Shown: positions 40,373-54,100 of the stretch, piece after piece
How the letters are laid out: every line of letters begins with the position of its first letter
Numbering within the stretch: position 1 is the stretch's first letter
Origin: Sordaria brevicollis
Lineage: Eukaryota > Ascomycota > Sordariomycetes > Sordariales > Sordariaceae
Direction: 5' to 3'
Assembly (NCBI GenBank): GCA_033439795.1
Contig: JAUTDP010000003.1
Span: 868,001 to 932,000, forward strand
Length of the DNA stretch: 64,000 nt
Translations under genes and position numbers: made by a program
The notes under the pieces: generated by a model
Told to the model about the DNA's origin: nothing
Seen by the model: only the letters and a program-made list of their open reading frames with translations
Databases searched by the model: none

Positions 40373-42256
40373 ATGAATTCCTCCGCCGACTCCTTCTCTT
40401 TCTTTTCCAGACTTCGCCTCTTTCGCAGGAAAATGGCCAGTTCACGACACTTGCGCCTCGTCGCCGGCGTCGCCTGTTTCCTCCTCATCATATTCCTCGT
40501 CCACCCATTCAATTCCCCCGAGAGCCTCCGACAAGATGGGGGATACACGATAGCCCAGCCCGCACTGAAACCGCCAGCGAGTCGCAGACGGAAGGTCACC
40601 TTCAAACCCAGCAGTTTCGACTGGACAAAGGTTGAGCAGCACTTCCCCGTCGAAGTCAAGCACAAGCTACCGACGGGCCAACCGAAGCCTCAGAGGGCCG
40701 TTCAGCACGACTTCTCCCGATACGTCCACGACCCCGCTACCAGAAACCGACAAAAGGCGGTTCGCGCCGTCTTCGAACGCAGCTGGAATAGCTACAAAGA
40801 GCACGCATGGCTCCGCGACGAGCTCGCTCCCGTGAGCGGCAAGGGCAAAACCACCTTCGGCGGATGGGGAGCCACGCTGGTCGATGCCCTCGATACACTA
40901 TGGATAATGGAGCTGTGGGATGACTTCTACCTCGCCGCGAACGCTGCTGCCCAGCTGGACTGGCAGAACACGACCGAAACCGCCGCCAACATGTTCGAGA
41001 CTACGATCCGACACCTTGGCGGCCTTCTCAGCGCCTACGATCTCAGCGGCGAGCAGGCGCTGTTGGACAAAGCGATAGAGCTGGGAAATATGCTTTACAT
41101 GGGCTTCGACACCCCAAACCGCATGCCCGGCTTCTGGCTCAACTTCGAGGATGCGAAGCGCGGGGTTCAGGTGGCTGGCACGAACGATCCCTCGGCGTCC
41201 CCATGCTCCTTGTCGCTCGAGTTCACCCGTCTCACCCAGTTGACGGGAGATCAGAGATACTTCGACGCCATCACCCGCATCACCGAGTTCCTCGAGCGCA
41301 CACAGAACGAGTCCAAGCTGCCAGGCATGTGGCCCAAGCTGATCAACTTCCGCGAACAGCGCGTCGATGGTGAGAGCGGTTTCACCCTTGGCGCGCTCGC
41401 GGACTCCTTGTACGAATACCTGCCCAAGATGCATGCCCTCCTAGGTGGTCTGTCGCCGCAATACGAAAAGATGCACCGGGCTGCTATGGATGTTGTTACA
41501 AAACACATGCTCTTCCGGCCCATGTTACCTGCCGAGGAAGCCAAGAAACACGACATCTTGTTTGTCGGCGATGCCTTTGCCAGATCTGACCGGGTCGACC
41601 GCGTAGCCGAGGGTCAGCACTTGACCTGCTTCACCGGTGGCATGTTTGGTCTCGGCGGCAAACTGTTCGATATTGACCAGCACGTCGAGATTGGCGAGCG
41701 CCTGGCTCGCGGTTGCGGTTGGGCATATGATGCCTTCCCTACTGGCGTCATGCCCGAGATCTTCAACATGGTTGCTTGCGACGGCTCCTGGGATGCTCCT
41801 TGCTCGTGGGACGAGAAGAAATGGAAGGACGAGGGCAGCAAGAACCTGAAGAAGGGGTTTGCCAGTGCGCGAGACGCTAGGTATATCCTGCGGCCGGAGG
41901 CTATTGAGAGTATCTTCCTATTGTACCGCATGACGGGCAAGGAGGACTTGAGGGAACTCGCGTGGCAGATGTTTGAGAGCATTGTGAAGGCCACTGAAAC
42001 AGAATTGGCATACTCAGCCATTGCCGATGTCACGGCCAAGGGTCCAACCACCAAGACTGATTCGATGGAGGTAAGCTGCACCTTATTCCCTGAACACTTC
42101 CTGGTAACATCAACTGACATGCTTCTGCTACAGAGTTTTTGGCTGGCCGAAACCCTCAAGTACTTCTACCTCATCTTCTCTCCTCCAAATATCATTAACC
42201 TCGACGAATACGTTTTCAACACCGAAGCACATCCGTTCCTCCGACCGAAGCCATAG
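40373..42256 (+). CDS. GH47 class I alpha-1,2-mannosidase
   Basis: Two exons, 40373-42070 and 42134-42256, giving 606 residues. Type II membrane protein: a basic cytosolic N-terminus, signal anchor ~26-43 (LRLVAGVACFLLIIFLV), a stem, then the catalytic (alpha/alpha)7 domain (~95-600). Family marks are FGGWGATLVDALDTLWIM (~160), the GFTLGALADSLYEYLPK segment, RPEAIESIFLLYRMTG, and the C-terminal TEAHPF whose Thr binds the catalytic Ca2+. The enzyme trims alpha-1,2 mannose from N-glycans in the ER/Golgi. The single intron (63 bp, 42071-42133) is a multiple of three without a stop, so retention would insert 21 residues instead of truncating. An internal ATG at codon 21 (MASSRHLRL) is an alternative start with the anchor retained. 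Confidence 0.93.
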   Translation: MNSSADSFSFFSRLRLFRRKMASSRHLRLVAGVACFLLIIFLVHPFNSPESLRQDGGYTIAQPALKPPASRRRKVTFKPSSFDWTKVEQHFPVEVKHKLPTGQPKPQRAVQHDFSRYVHDPATRNRQKAVRAVFERSWNSYKEHAWLRDELAPVSGKGKTTFGGWGATLVDALDTLWIMELWDDFYLAANAAAQLDWQNTTETAANMFETTIRHLGGLLSAYDLSGEQALLDKAIELGNMLYMGFDTPNRMPGFWLNFEDAKRGVQVAGTNDPSASPCSLSLEFTRLTQLTGDQRYFDAITRITEFLERTQNESKLPGMWPKLINFREQRVDGESGFTLGALADSLYEYLPKMHALLGGLSPQYEKMHRAAMDVVTKHMLFRPMLPAEEAKKHDILFVGDAFARSDRVDRVAEGQHLTCFTGGMFGLGGKLFDIDQHVEIGERLARGCGWAYDAFPTGVMPEIFNMVACDGSWDAPCSWDEKKWKDEGSKNLKKGFASARDARYILRPEAIESIFLLYRMTGKEDLRELAWQMFESIVKATETELAYSAIADVTAKGPTTKTDSMEVSCTLFPEHFLVTSTDMLLLQSFWLAETLKYFYLIFSPPNIINLDEYVFNTEAHPFLRPKP

Positions 42257-42973
42257 ACGAACATACGCCGGGAAGAGTGCGCACAATGGCGCTGGTTGAA
42301 ACAGCCCGTCATATTGCCATCGAGACACACAACACACTGAAAAGCTTTTAGGGATTATCTGTATGGGGAAATTTCTTGGATATCCTGAGCATAGTTGATA
42401 TTTAGAAAGAAAAGCCTGTATGGGCATCTGTTTTGGGTCATTTAGCGATCGTTTCTGGGAATTGGGACTTGATCATAGAATTATTGGCAATAAAAGCTGC
42501 TTAATGTTCTGCTACCTCTGAATGGCGACAAGGTTTTGGTGAATCTTCCGTTCACGTTTGGAACCGAAGCCATTTTGGGCCGCAAGTACCTATCCCATGA
42601 TTCTGTTAGCGACAAGCATCCCGATGCGCGCCTGTGTCGAGCGTTTTACAGGCACCAATGCACTAACAGCAGTAACGAGTCACAGTTCGAGAGGCACGAA
42701 CATCAAACAGCTTGTCTTTCTTCAGTTCTCCAAGAACAACTCGATTTGATGTCCATCCTGTTAATTCTCACACTCTCCAAGCTGACTACCTTTCGGACAG
42801 CATCGTTCAATCCTTCTTTCGAAACCCATCCATCATCACTGCTCTTCCCTCCCGACTCCAAGGCAAGACCGGATCGCAGCATCTGGCGTCCCATCCGTCC
42901 ATCCTCCGGAAAACACACCTCTCCGATCTCATCATCCCATCTCCCCAATTCTTGCAAATGCCCAAAGACAGAC
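42257..42973. other. GH47 3' flank and small-gene 3' flank
   Basis: About 0.7 kb between convergent genes. Open frames on both strands (42536-43153 +, 42703-43011 -) run into the small membrane protein gene and have no domain. Nothing else recognised. Confidence 0.45.
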
Positions 42974-43300
42974 TCATACCTTGACAGGTCCCCCAAATCC
43001 ATACCCCCCAACCGCTTTTCTCGTCTGCTCCTTCTCGGTAACCATCAAATAAACCAGCACCAACGGCCACGCGCTTCCACACAAAAAGGCCCCTACCACG
43101 CTCGCTATTCCTGCTCCCTTTTCTCCGTGCTCCCCCGCCCATCTTTCCAGTAACTTGACGGCGGCAAAGATGACGCCGATGCCGTAGGCTGAACAGGCCC
43201 AGGTGATGCCGAGAATGATGTCGGCGTTGCGGTCGGGTTCGGAGAGGACGACGCCCGAGGTGTCGGCGAAGGGCTCGGAGAGTGAGAGGTTCTGGCCCAT
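42974..43300 (-). CDS. Small two-helix membrane protein
   Basis: Frame of 108 residues on the minus strand. Two hydrophobic helices are evident: ILGITWACSAYGIGVIFAAV (~29-48) and SVVGAFLCGSAWPLVLVYLM (~67-86), joined by a charged loop (ERWAGEHGEKG) and flanked by a polar N-terminus and basic C-terminus. No family recognised. The stop codon sits inside a strong donor-like sequence (GTCAAG|GTATGAGT), so the last codons might be spliced to a further exon; continuing through the acceptor at ~42946 opens another frame, but which is real cannot be decided here. Confidence 0.6.
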   Translation of the reverse strand: MGQNLSLSEPFADTSGVVLSEPDRNADIILGITWACSAYGIGVIFAAVKLLERWAGEHGEKGAGIASVVGAFLCGSAWPLVLVYLMVTEKEQTRKAVGGYGFGGPVKV

Positions 43301-45129
43301 TTTGTCGCTATTTTGAGAGTGGAAAGTTGAGATGATTGGTGAGGGGATACGTTGATAGATGGATGATGGCCGGGTTGGGTAATCAAGGTTTCTCTGGTTA
43401 GGAGAAGAGGTTCGGAACCCGATGGAAGCACCGCGGGTAAGGTGAGTTGCCGATGATGATGAAGAATTCGGTATTGATGATGGTCTCGCTCGCTTGAAGG
43501 TATTCTCTCGTTTGTTTCCGTGCCGATTTGGTTGGAAGATCGTGAAAGATGTCGGAAAGCGAGCGTCGATGAGCTTGGAGTGAACTTGAAGGAAGGAACG
43601 GCCAACCAGGACCAGATTCGAATCGCAAACTGAGAGGTAGAGCGTAATGGACTAGATCATCAAGCAGAAAAGAACAGAACGGCGAAGTTGATGCCTGTGT
43701 TGAGTAATTCGAACCAGCGACTAGAGTAACCGACAGCGACGACGACGAAGATGAAGCAAAAGAACGTAAATTGCCCAGCAATGTTGAAGAAAACAAGAAT
43801 AAGCAGCCGCGAAGAAAAGGCAGGCGTTTAACGACGAACAGAACCAAACAACAAAACAGAAAGAGTTGAAGCAGGAAAAGGAAACCAACATCCAAGAACA
43901 AAATCGAAGAAGATGAAAAAACCCAGAAAATATCTAACAAGGATGTCTCGGATACCGGCCGGAACAAGAAGCCATGAAGAACCACCAGCACCCCCTTCGC
44001 TTCTCACATGCACCATGGCCTCCCACAAACTCCCAAAGTTTAGGTGCTAACCTCCCCTCATCGTTCTTGGGCACCTCAAGCCACGGCGCCAAACGTTTAC
44101 AGGTTACATACACACTTTGACATGGCACGAACAGCAAGGATATCCGGTCGCAGTCTCAGCATGGGATTTCCCATTATCCAATCCAACATAATTTTTTTTC
44201 TGGATTCCAGAGAGAAAAGGATGAAATTTGTCCCTCTCAAGACCTCGAGACCCGAAACAGGCCCCCTTCCCTTCCCAAAAAGTCATCGCAAAACAGCATC
44301 CACGTATGTAATTGGTCAACTATACCCCCCATCCTGAAGCATCAGATGTCGCAGAACCCGACAGGGCGCACCGTACGTCCCAGTTAGGGCGTTTTAGCCG
44401 CCTGTAAATGCTGTGACCGTAGGAGCCTGGCGCCAGGGCAACCAGGGGTAAAACAATATTCGGGTTGTGCTCGGCCCGGGTTAAGGTCGGCTTGGTATGT
44501 GTCGAGTGGTATGTTTCTAAGGGGACGGGAAACATAGGGTTGCTTTTGGAGGGTTGTAAGGTTATGGATTGATCGGATGAACTTGTTCACTAGTAGAGCC
44601 TCTTTCACTGCTGAACATCTTCCATCCTTGTTCACCGTTGGTTCGTGAAACGCAGACGAGCGTATCAGTGTTAGTGCATCCACCAGAGACAGCAGATGAA
44701 AGCCAGCGTTAGCGGTCATAGCACTAACAGAAAGTTGTAAGCGGTACTTGCCCCTGGGCGGCCGAGCCTCGGACCCTCACCAACCGGGGTACAAGAATTT
44801 GTCGTCAACAGGGATATCATTCGATGGGACCGTGGTTCGCGATGTGAAAGAATATTTTATATACTTCAGTTCTAGGTGAGTTGTCCATCATCGATTATCA
44901 ACAAGACTTGCCTGACCTTCTTCCTGCGGACATAACCAAATCTTTCAAAACAAACACGAACAAAAAGAAAACCGCCACCGTTCATATCGCATTTCCTTTT
45001 CCTCATCCTCATAGCATCATGACAAAAAAAGGAGAAACAGACAGAAGAAGCACACGCCTTTCACCATGAACTTTTCCTCGTCTCATACCGTCATCGCATC
45101 ATTCATCCACTCATTCCTCCCCAGTTTCC
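43301..45129. other. Intergenic region upstream of the small membrane protein / downstream of VPS13
   Basis: About 1.8 kb. The first ~700 bp read 5'-pyrimidine-rich on the minus strand, as expected for a long 5' leader of the small membrane protein gene. A 197-codon minus frame (43398-43991) is Phe/Leu/Ser low complexity and is taken as leader sequence. No other gene or element seen. Confidence 0.5.
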
Positions 45130-48100
45130 TCATTCCAAGCCGCGGAACCGGCGATTGAACTCCTCCACAGCGATCGCCACCTGGCGATAGATAAATGTTC
45201 TGCCGCTTTCCATGCCAATGGGGATAAAGGGCCCATTGGTACCTCCTCTCAGCGTCAAGCTCAAGCCTGTCCTTTCCTTCGCAATTGTCTGGACATCCTT
45301 CAGCGGCACATCCCACTCCGTCTGCAACTTTCTGCTTCTGATGAGCAGGATGCGTGCAAACGTGACCATAACCACCATGTCTTCAGTCGGCAGCTCAAGA
45401 TGCGCAATGTACTGTTCATCAAAGTACTTGCCGTTGTCAATCTGCTTGAGCCAGCTTTGGCCTAGCGCCTCGCGCTGGCTGTACGGCCTGACGATGCCAT
45501 CTGCAGGGATGTACCTCGGTAGTCTGACGCGGTCGAGTTCAGACCCGTCAAACACCGTTGTGGTGTTGCGTACGCCTTCACTGACATTGGAGGCAAAGTC
45601 TAGGACACCAATGGCTGGCTTGGTTGCAAGGCCAACCACACCCTTACCGATGCCCTTGAAGAAGCCCAGAGCACCTTCTTGCTCTGCGCCCTCGAGTGGC
45701 TTGCGAGCCAGACCTCCGACACCTGAGGCGACCGAGGTGAACAGACTGTTGGCGCCAGCGGTGACACCAAAGAGAGCGTGTTTGGGATGATTGCGAGCAC
45801 GTGTGATGCGACGGCGGTCCTGGAATTGCTTATCCATCGTAGCAGCCGCGAGGCCCTTGGCGAAACTGCCAGTGACCTTAGAGAAGGAGTCACTGAAGCC
45901 GAAAACGGACTTCTTGAAGAAGGATCCGGCGCCGCGGGCTAGACCAATGCCGAAATCTTCGGGCCTATCGGACATGATGAGACCCTGGTATGGCTCGTAA
46001 AAGATGTCGGCAAAACCAGAGCTGATGTTGTTGAACAGGCCGACCGGGTTGCCCAGGAAGTCGGCACTTCCCAGAATATTGTGTACCTGGTATAGCGCCT
46101 CTTGGCTGTAGTGATTCGAAATGTTCTGGATCAAAACCGGAACAGAGACGCGCATGTTCTCAAGCATGAGGGCATTGAACCGGACGGGAGCATCATTGAT
46201 GTTTCCAATAGCCATGGTCATGACGTTGAAGAAAAACATGACTGGGTTCTTGGATGATGTCTTGTCTTCAACGTTCACCCGTTCCGTTCTCACGAATGAC
46301 AAATCAAGCTGCATCGGCTGGATGTTCAACACCTCAAAATAGATGTCACGGCCAGCTGCCAGCTGCTTCGGCTGCGGAACGTCAATGTTGTCATCGCACA
46401 GCTTATCTTCTTCATCGGACGAAGACCACGATGCACCGGGCACCTTTGAGAACTCGAGCACGGCATAGATGAAGTCTTCATCAAGTTCCACAGTCATCTC
46501 TTGCAAGAGGACGGTGGCGTACTTGATGTATTCAACACCGTACGAATCGTCCTTGACGCGGGTTACCATGGCATGCAATGACGGGTGGGCCTCGATCTCT
46601 TGCGCGCGCTTTGGCACGACACTGGGGTACAAGATCATGGGGAAGATGCCTCCGTACAACTGGTTGTCGATTTGGATCCACTTGACAGCCAGGCTGATGG
46701 TCTGGTACAGATGCGAGTCGCTGTATCGAAGTTGCACGTCTCTGAAGGTGATGTAGGCCAGTTCCTTCAGTTGTGAGTTGATGAGTGAGATGCCGATACC
46801 GGATAGTCTCAGCTGTGCACGGAAGGTAACACCTGTATCCAACTCCTTCGCTTCAAATATGCCGCGGTCTGTCGAGCCAGAAGCGGACTTTTGCTTGTAC
46901 AGACTCTTTGACTGTTTGAAGTTGGACAGAATGAGGGTCTGCGTGGGTCCATCGGCGGTGACATTGATGTCAATGACCTTAGTCTGGCCATTAGCACCAA
47001 CGAACTTCATCGGAATCAGGTTACCAATCTCTGCAAGCTTCACATGACGGTCCTTGCCATTGGCGCTGATGCAGACCTCCTTGTTCTTGGCAGCCGGGAA
47101 GTCCCATGCGTAGGGCATGATGCTCCGGGGCGGAAGACGGTAACGCACGGGGCGCCAGCCGGAGCGGTCCTCAATGCCGTCCTCGTCAATGTTTGGATTG
47201 GCTTGGTAGAACGTGAACTCCGTGTCACTCTCGTTGCGCATCGAGAAGGGCCAGTTCTTCTTTTCCATAGTTAGGTTCAAGAAAATGGTCGATTCCTCCA
47301 TGAGTGTCTCGACCCTGATGAGCCTTTGCCGTTGACCAGCCCGTGCGATCTTGATATGCGTGGTGCCCAAATCTGAGATGTTGAAGGGAGCCGTCCACTG
47401 GTTGTCCACGCCTGGGTAGCAGAGACAGAGCTGCTTGACGGCGCCTCTTTGGAGGAAGTGAAGCGGGCGAAGAGCGCCAGTCTTGATTTCAAGGAGCGAC
47501 GAGGAGCTTGGCTCCCGGATATTGATGTCTTCGCCAAGCTTGTTCTGGATGACATATCTCGGGGCAAGAGTCACCGTCTTCACCATCTTGTATTTGCCAT
47601 GACCCGAGTCGACTGTAACACCAAGGTGGATCTCAGCATTGCGAGAGGGCGAGTTGAGCACAACCTCGGTGGTACTTCCGATGGCGTCAAAACTCTGCGG
47701 CCTACTCCAGTCGGAATCGGCGACCTTGAGCAAAGCGCGGTTCCTGTGATCGTCGCTGCCAAAAGAAAACATGAGGGGCTGGGCTTTGCGCTCGGTCTCG
47801 TCCCCGACATCCACCAACAGCTGGCCGGCTGCCGCCTTGGCATGCTGCATGAAGCCCTTGGAACGAATGCCTACATCAAGGCCTGTCTTGTTGAGAATGA
47901 TGTAGGGGCAATAGACAGTGACCTTGAACGCGCCACCGCTATCGGGAATGCGGAAATAGTGCAGCTTCAGACTGAGCGCTAGGCTGGAATCATCCTTGCA
48001 TACGAGGCTGGTTTCCTTGCGGAAGTCCTCAGAGGTGCCCGAGTTGATGATGGCAAATTCGCTGGGCTTGAATACGGTATCCTGCATGTCGACACTAAGG

Positions 48101-51100
48101 AGCAGCAGGTGGGAGAGTTCGACAACATGTACTGGACTAACGCCACCCTTGCGCAAGAAGTTGGACCAGTCTTTCTTGGTGTTCTTGTCATATATCCGAT
48201 ATTTGAAGTCATAGGGCAACAGGTTCTCGATGGTGACTGGAGCAGAGAGCTTCAAGCGCATGTATGGGTAGTTCCTGGAACGTGTTAGCATAATCAACAG
48301 TCGCAAGTGTCTAGGGATAAAACATAGCTTACCTTGTCGTTGGGTTGGCCTTGTCATACCGAGCCGACAACTGGAAGTAAAAAGGCTCACCGTGTTCGCC
48401 CTTGCACATCAAAGTCTTGGTCGGACGCTTCAGCAAGTCTCTCCACCACAGAGTGTCATTGCTCCAGCCGTAACCAAACCCTGGATCAGGGCGGACGAGC
48501 AAACTCTTCATGTAAACAGCGCCGACTGGCGCAGGCCTGCTTTCACCAGGAGCAATCTTTTCGATCTTGAGAAGATGCCCTTCCTGAGCGTCGTAAACAC
48601 CAAGCTCCACCGGTATGTCCGTCTCGTTCTCAACCAGCAACGGGCTACGCAGAGTGACATACTTGACATTGTCGGTGCCGAGTTTTACATCGACCATGAG
48701 CTTGTGCAACACCTCATCAGTCTTGGGTTTGAGGGCATAGAGGAACTCTCCCTCGCGACTGATTCGGATGTTCTTGACCGCATCGAATCCGCTACCCTCC
48801 AACTGGATGGCCACGTTGCTGGTGCTGGTGCTCTCTCCGGAGAGACTTTCTCGAACCTTTTCCCAATTCTCAAAGCTCCAAGGGGTCTCTTGGCCATCTT
48901 CAAGACGCAGGGGTGCAGCCTCCTCAGTGCTCTCTCTCTTGGCTTGCATGATAATGTTGAAGCCGGTGTAGTTGCGGATACGGTATGGAGCTTCAACACC
49001 ACGAGGCTTGCCAAGGACATCCTCATCTCGACTAAGGAACGCCATGGACTTGGAGAGCAGCGCAATACTGGCAGTTGAAAGGGTCACATCAAATGTCTTC
49101 TTGGATGAGATGTCGACGGACATCAATCCACTGCTTTGATCCCGGGCAACCCCAAAGCCAACTTGCCAAGGTTCAATGAGTGGCTCCCATGCCGACTTGG
49201 CGAAGTTGTAGATGTTGGTGTACATCTCGATGGCTGCCTCCGCCTTGAGGTTTGACGACCAATTCTCTGCGCTAGTGGCGAAAGATTTGATACTCAAGTC
49301 CAGAATGGGAAGTTCATGCACATCTCCAATCAAGACAACCCGAATTCCTTGAATTGCTGCCGTAAGTTGTTCGTATCTCGGTGGTGCTTTGGTGATATCG
49401 TGCGGCTGCTGGCCTCCCTTCTGGGACCGAAGATCGGTTGCTGCAGTTTTGGTGCCCGTGCGCTTCGACTTGTTCGCTACGGTTGATGTTCCCTTGCCAC
49501 TGGCAGTTCGCTGCTTCAGGCTGGAAGACTTGAGCTGTTTCGCTTTCTGATCCGATGCCGTGCCCTTGGACTCATTGGTGTCGTTACCTGACAACTCTGA
49601 GGCCTTGCTCACAATTTGCATCACGAGCAGAATATCCCGTAACGACACCCTGAGGATAAGAGGCTCGATGTCAACATGAATGTTAGTGGTGGATGGCTTC
49701 GACGTATCCATCGACATCTGGACTGAGAAGTCATCGATAATCCTCAGGCGGGTGTCATCGAAACGATCCATGCGGCACAGGAACATTCCGCACTCGGCGA
49801 TCTGGAAGGTCAATGACTGCTGCTGCGACAGAAGAACCTGTTTGGTTCCCAAGACAATGGCCTCGGAACTGGAGCTGAGCGGATTGGCAATCAGGATAAC
49901 CTGAGCATCAACCACATTAACCCGATAGGCAATGTGCGTTTTAGACTCTTGCTTCGGTGGCTCCGTCTGAAGGTCAGAGGGCTCCCGGCGCTGGTCAATG
50001 CTTTCGGACCGTCTACCGCTGTATGAGACTGCCATGGAGTCTGCATCGCTCATATCATCAGGCGTATCAACCGGGTTCTTCTCCTGGATTTCAGGCTCTG
50101 GTACCTTCAGGCCAACGGTGACGAAGTGCTGGATCGCGAAGAGGTAGTCAAGAGCAAAGATGACGCGAGGGCTGTCAATGGCGACCATGGCGATGATGTT
50201 CCTCTCCTTGCCTCCAGACATTGTGACGCTGGCCATCAACTGCTGCACCTCCTTGTTGCCGCTAGTCATGATGCGACGGAACTTATTGGTCTCACGTTGG
50301 CGAGTGTCGTAGATTGTGAACGACTGGATTACGAACTCAGCCTCGAGACTTCCATTGGAGTCCATGCGAGTCTTCAACTTGCTGGAATCGAGACTAAACT
50401 TGGAGAGACTCGCAGCATCGAGATCGCCTACGGGGCGGTCCTCCGGAGCGTTGATCAGCTCCAAGCCAATTGTGTTGACGGTGAAGATGAGGTCCAGCTT
50501 CGTCCATGTCTCAGCTTGTGGACCAAGCTCCGGGCCCAGATCAATGATCTGTTCGTTGCCACCGTTGTCGCCAAAGCCTGACATGGTCCTTGCTCTACTA
50601 AGGGTCATGTCGTCAACTTCGCGTTCGGCATCGAGCCTGTTCTGTTCCGAGTCCCCAGAAAAGGCAGCTGGGACGGAACGCGAGATCTCAAGCAGCGAAT
50701 TCAGTTGGTATTGGGTCAGCCGCAGATTGAAGTCCGACATGTTGCCCTCAATCTCCAGGTCTGGCCGCTTGACGCCCTCCTTGTGTTCCGCATAGGTGAT
50801 TTGAAAGCCAAGGTCGACCTTGTCGATGAGCTGAAGTTCTTCCTCCTGGCCATCAGTGTAATGGAAGTTGGAAGTGAGTCTGATGTTGCGGATACCTGCA
50901 GTCAACTTCATGGCGATGTCGGCATTCTCCGAGTCGTCGAGTGGAACAAATTTGTTTTGTGCATAGATCTCACCAAGATAAGCCGTGATGAGATCACGCT
51001 TGGGCCGATCGGGAAGGACATTTCTAGGGAACACGACAATGGGGGTTTTAACGACAACATCAAACTTGACCTTGCTTGGGCTTTGTTGGAACTGGTTTGC

Positions 51101-54100
51101 TTGATTAGCAGCAGCTTGGCGGGCAGCGTTGTAGATGGCCTGCATCTTGCCGAACTTGACAAGAAACTCGACAATCTTTCGGAAAGGTTCTTCCAGGAAG
51201 TTGATCTTGACGGACCCAGCCCGGAGGTAGATAGAAGAGTCATATCCAGGATACGATTCGGGGCGACCGGAATCGAACGTCTCGTAACGGAAATCCGCCA
51301 ACTCTTCTCCTTGGATAGCAACCAACTGCCGTATGCTTGAGTCCTCTGAGACACCAAGATTGACATCGTCAACAAGGTTCAAGTCACCAAGTCTTGCGGC
51401 TACGCGCATGGTCTTTCCAAGAATGAATACACCAACATCGGCATGGTTGAAGGAGAGTGTAGCTAGACGGATGCCGTCGTTATTCAGAATCAGCCTGATA
51501 CTCTTAAGATCAACCTTGACCCGAATTGCACCGTCCGCAGTCTGCTGAGGAGGAGCGGGCGGCTCAACCTCGATGTTGGTTTCCGACCCATCATCGGTGA
51601 TCGCGTTTTGAGGCGGAGGACTGGAGTTTCCGGTATTGGTAAAGGTTACAAGGACGAAATCGAGAAGTGTGAGCAGTGTCTTGCGTGTAACCACAAGGTT
51701 GATAGTCGAGATTGCAACGTCCAAGTTGGTCTCGACGCCGTCATACACGGGCATAAATTCAGGCGAATCCTTCCTGACCTTGACAAACTTGACGCGGACC
51801 AAGTCCTGCATTTCTCCACTTTCTTCAACATCGCCAGACGAAACGATGGCCTTGAACTCTGCTGGCGGGTTGTCGACGAAATCGTCCACAGTGACAGATC
51901 CGAGCGAAACTTCAGCAGCCATGTCGAAGGGACGAATGTAGAACTGGAGGTCAAAGCGCTGGGCCACTAAATCAACAAGCAGCTGATCAGGTGCCTTCCC
52001 ATCTGGATCACTACGGTAAAGCGATCCTTTCAACTCATCCACTGCGAACTTGAACTCGAAGTTGCGTTGTTGAAGTTTTAGCTGATCAGTTGCTGAACCG
52101 TCCTTGGCATCTTCAAAAGCGTCCTCGTCCTCATCAAGGTCGTCGTCATCGAGGATGATGGCTTGCTGATGGCTAGTGCTGAATGGTAGGAGCTGAGTTG
52201 AGGGCCTATGCTCCAGCAACCTGTGCGATGCCGTCGAAGCGGTGCTCGCCAAACGGGGACGCAAGCCTGGCTGGCCTGCTGGTTGCGAAGGGGCGTCAGC
52301 TCCGCCAAGTTTCGGGATGGCGACATCAATGATACGCATCAAACTCTTGTACTTGGCGTCAGATACACTGGCATGCAACACAGGCAAGCGACCGGAGACT
52401 TTGAGCTTCGTCAGGTTAGGGGCCTTGGGGAGAATTGATGTCTCCACCACAAAATCGACGGTGATCTTGTCGACGATATGCAGCATCTTGTCATCCTTGT
52501 CAACCAGTTGCTTCTTGGTCTCCTCAATCGATGGTCCGATCAGGACCTGTGTAGAGGAAAGTTTGACCAAAAAGCGATCATACATGAGCGACTCCAGCGT
52601 CTTCAGATCCTCGTCCGTGAACGTCTGCTTCTGCTTGGATTGCACCTCCTTCATCGTGTCCTTGTCCACCAGCTCACTGTTGACACTGATGTGACCAGCA
52701 TCAAGGATGAGACAGGTAGACTGTCTGCTGGTGATGCTCTCTGGAATGATGATGAGGGGAGCCTGTAGGTCCAGTTTTGCGTTAAGCGTCTTGTGCTCCT
52801 CGAGAGCGAACTCGAGGCCGGCTCTGGTCTGCGCGCGCAAACCCTCGACCGTGGCGCCAGCGGTCTCCATGAGCGCGTTGATGGAATCCATATGTCTTTC
52901 CGGAGGACGGAAGAAGTCAACCACGCCAACGACAACATTGGGGTTCCAGACAATTTCGAGAGGCTTCAACTTGGCTGTAACTGCAATATCGCCCTGGCCA
53001 TCCAAGGGGTTTTGTTCAACCTGGAACTGGAAAAAGGCTTCATCACTGCTTTGTTCAAGCTCTGCAATGGACATGCGGTGCGCGAGCTGGGTGTCAGGCG
53101 CATCCTTGACACGGACAATTTCCTTGAACAGGCTGTTTGGTGTAGTGCCATCATTGACACGCAGCCCACCTAAGCTAACGTCAGCAAGGAAGGAATCAGG
53201 GCGCTTGAGGCCCTTTGCCTTGAAGACATCGAAATGCAGGCTGATGAGATCTCTGGAATCACCATGTGGGTTCTGCTTGAGAGTAAAACTGCCAGTACTC
53301 AGCGACGCCTCAATTTGCATTTGAACAGTGTCTCTTGGCACATCGACCTCGGCAGCAAGAGCTGTCTTTTCGTCCCAGTCGATGACTTCGTATAGCTCCT
53401 TGCGCTGTTCCTCTGTGATTTGAGTATTCTCGTCGTCCTGTTGCTTTTCCTGCTGTTGCTGACTAGGTTTGGAACCAAAAGCCCAAGCAAGCCAGCCCTG
53501 TTGCTGAGGCTGGGCGGGAGGAGGAGGACGGTTCCTAAGGGCTTCTGCATTTTCTCTCTTGAGCTGGTTGCGCGCCAATGATCTCCAGAAGCGCAAGTCC
53601 TCATAATCGAGCTTCCACTCGAGCTTCGTCAAATCGTCGTTTTCCTCAGGCGACAACTGCTGGCCTTGCTTGCGCTTTTTGAAGAGTTCGATGTATCGCT
53701 TGCGGTCGTCTCGTCGCTCGCGGAAATAGTCCCACGACCATCTCCTGTTTCGCTCGTGGATCTTACTCAGGACAGCGTTGCCGGCAAACTGGAGCCAGGC
53801 ACGGGGATCTTCTTTGGGCCTAACGCCCTTGGGCTGGTATTTTTTGTATTCTTGGTGTCGAATGAAATAGTGAAACAGGTCTACCATCATGAGAGCATCT
53901 CGGTACTGGTAATCGTCAAGCACAACACCAATTTCGTCAAAGAGGAGGTTCGCCTTGAACTTTGGAACGGTGGAATCGCCTGTTTTATCCAGCTCCAGTT
54001 TGGCCTGACCGGAGACGGGTTTTAATATGAATTGATGGTTCTCAGGGAGGTCGCCATCTGTCTTTGCGATCATAGACCTGAAAGCGGCGAGGATCACGTC

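Noticed and set aside
43398..43991. 197-codon minus-strand frame rich in Phe, Leu and Ser
   Set aside because: Pyrimidine-rich leader sequence upstream of the small membrane protein gives such translations; no domain or helix pattern consistent with a real protein.
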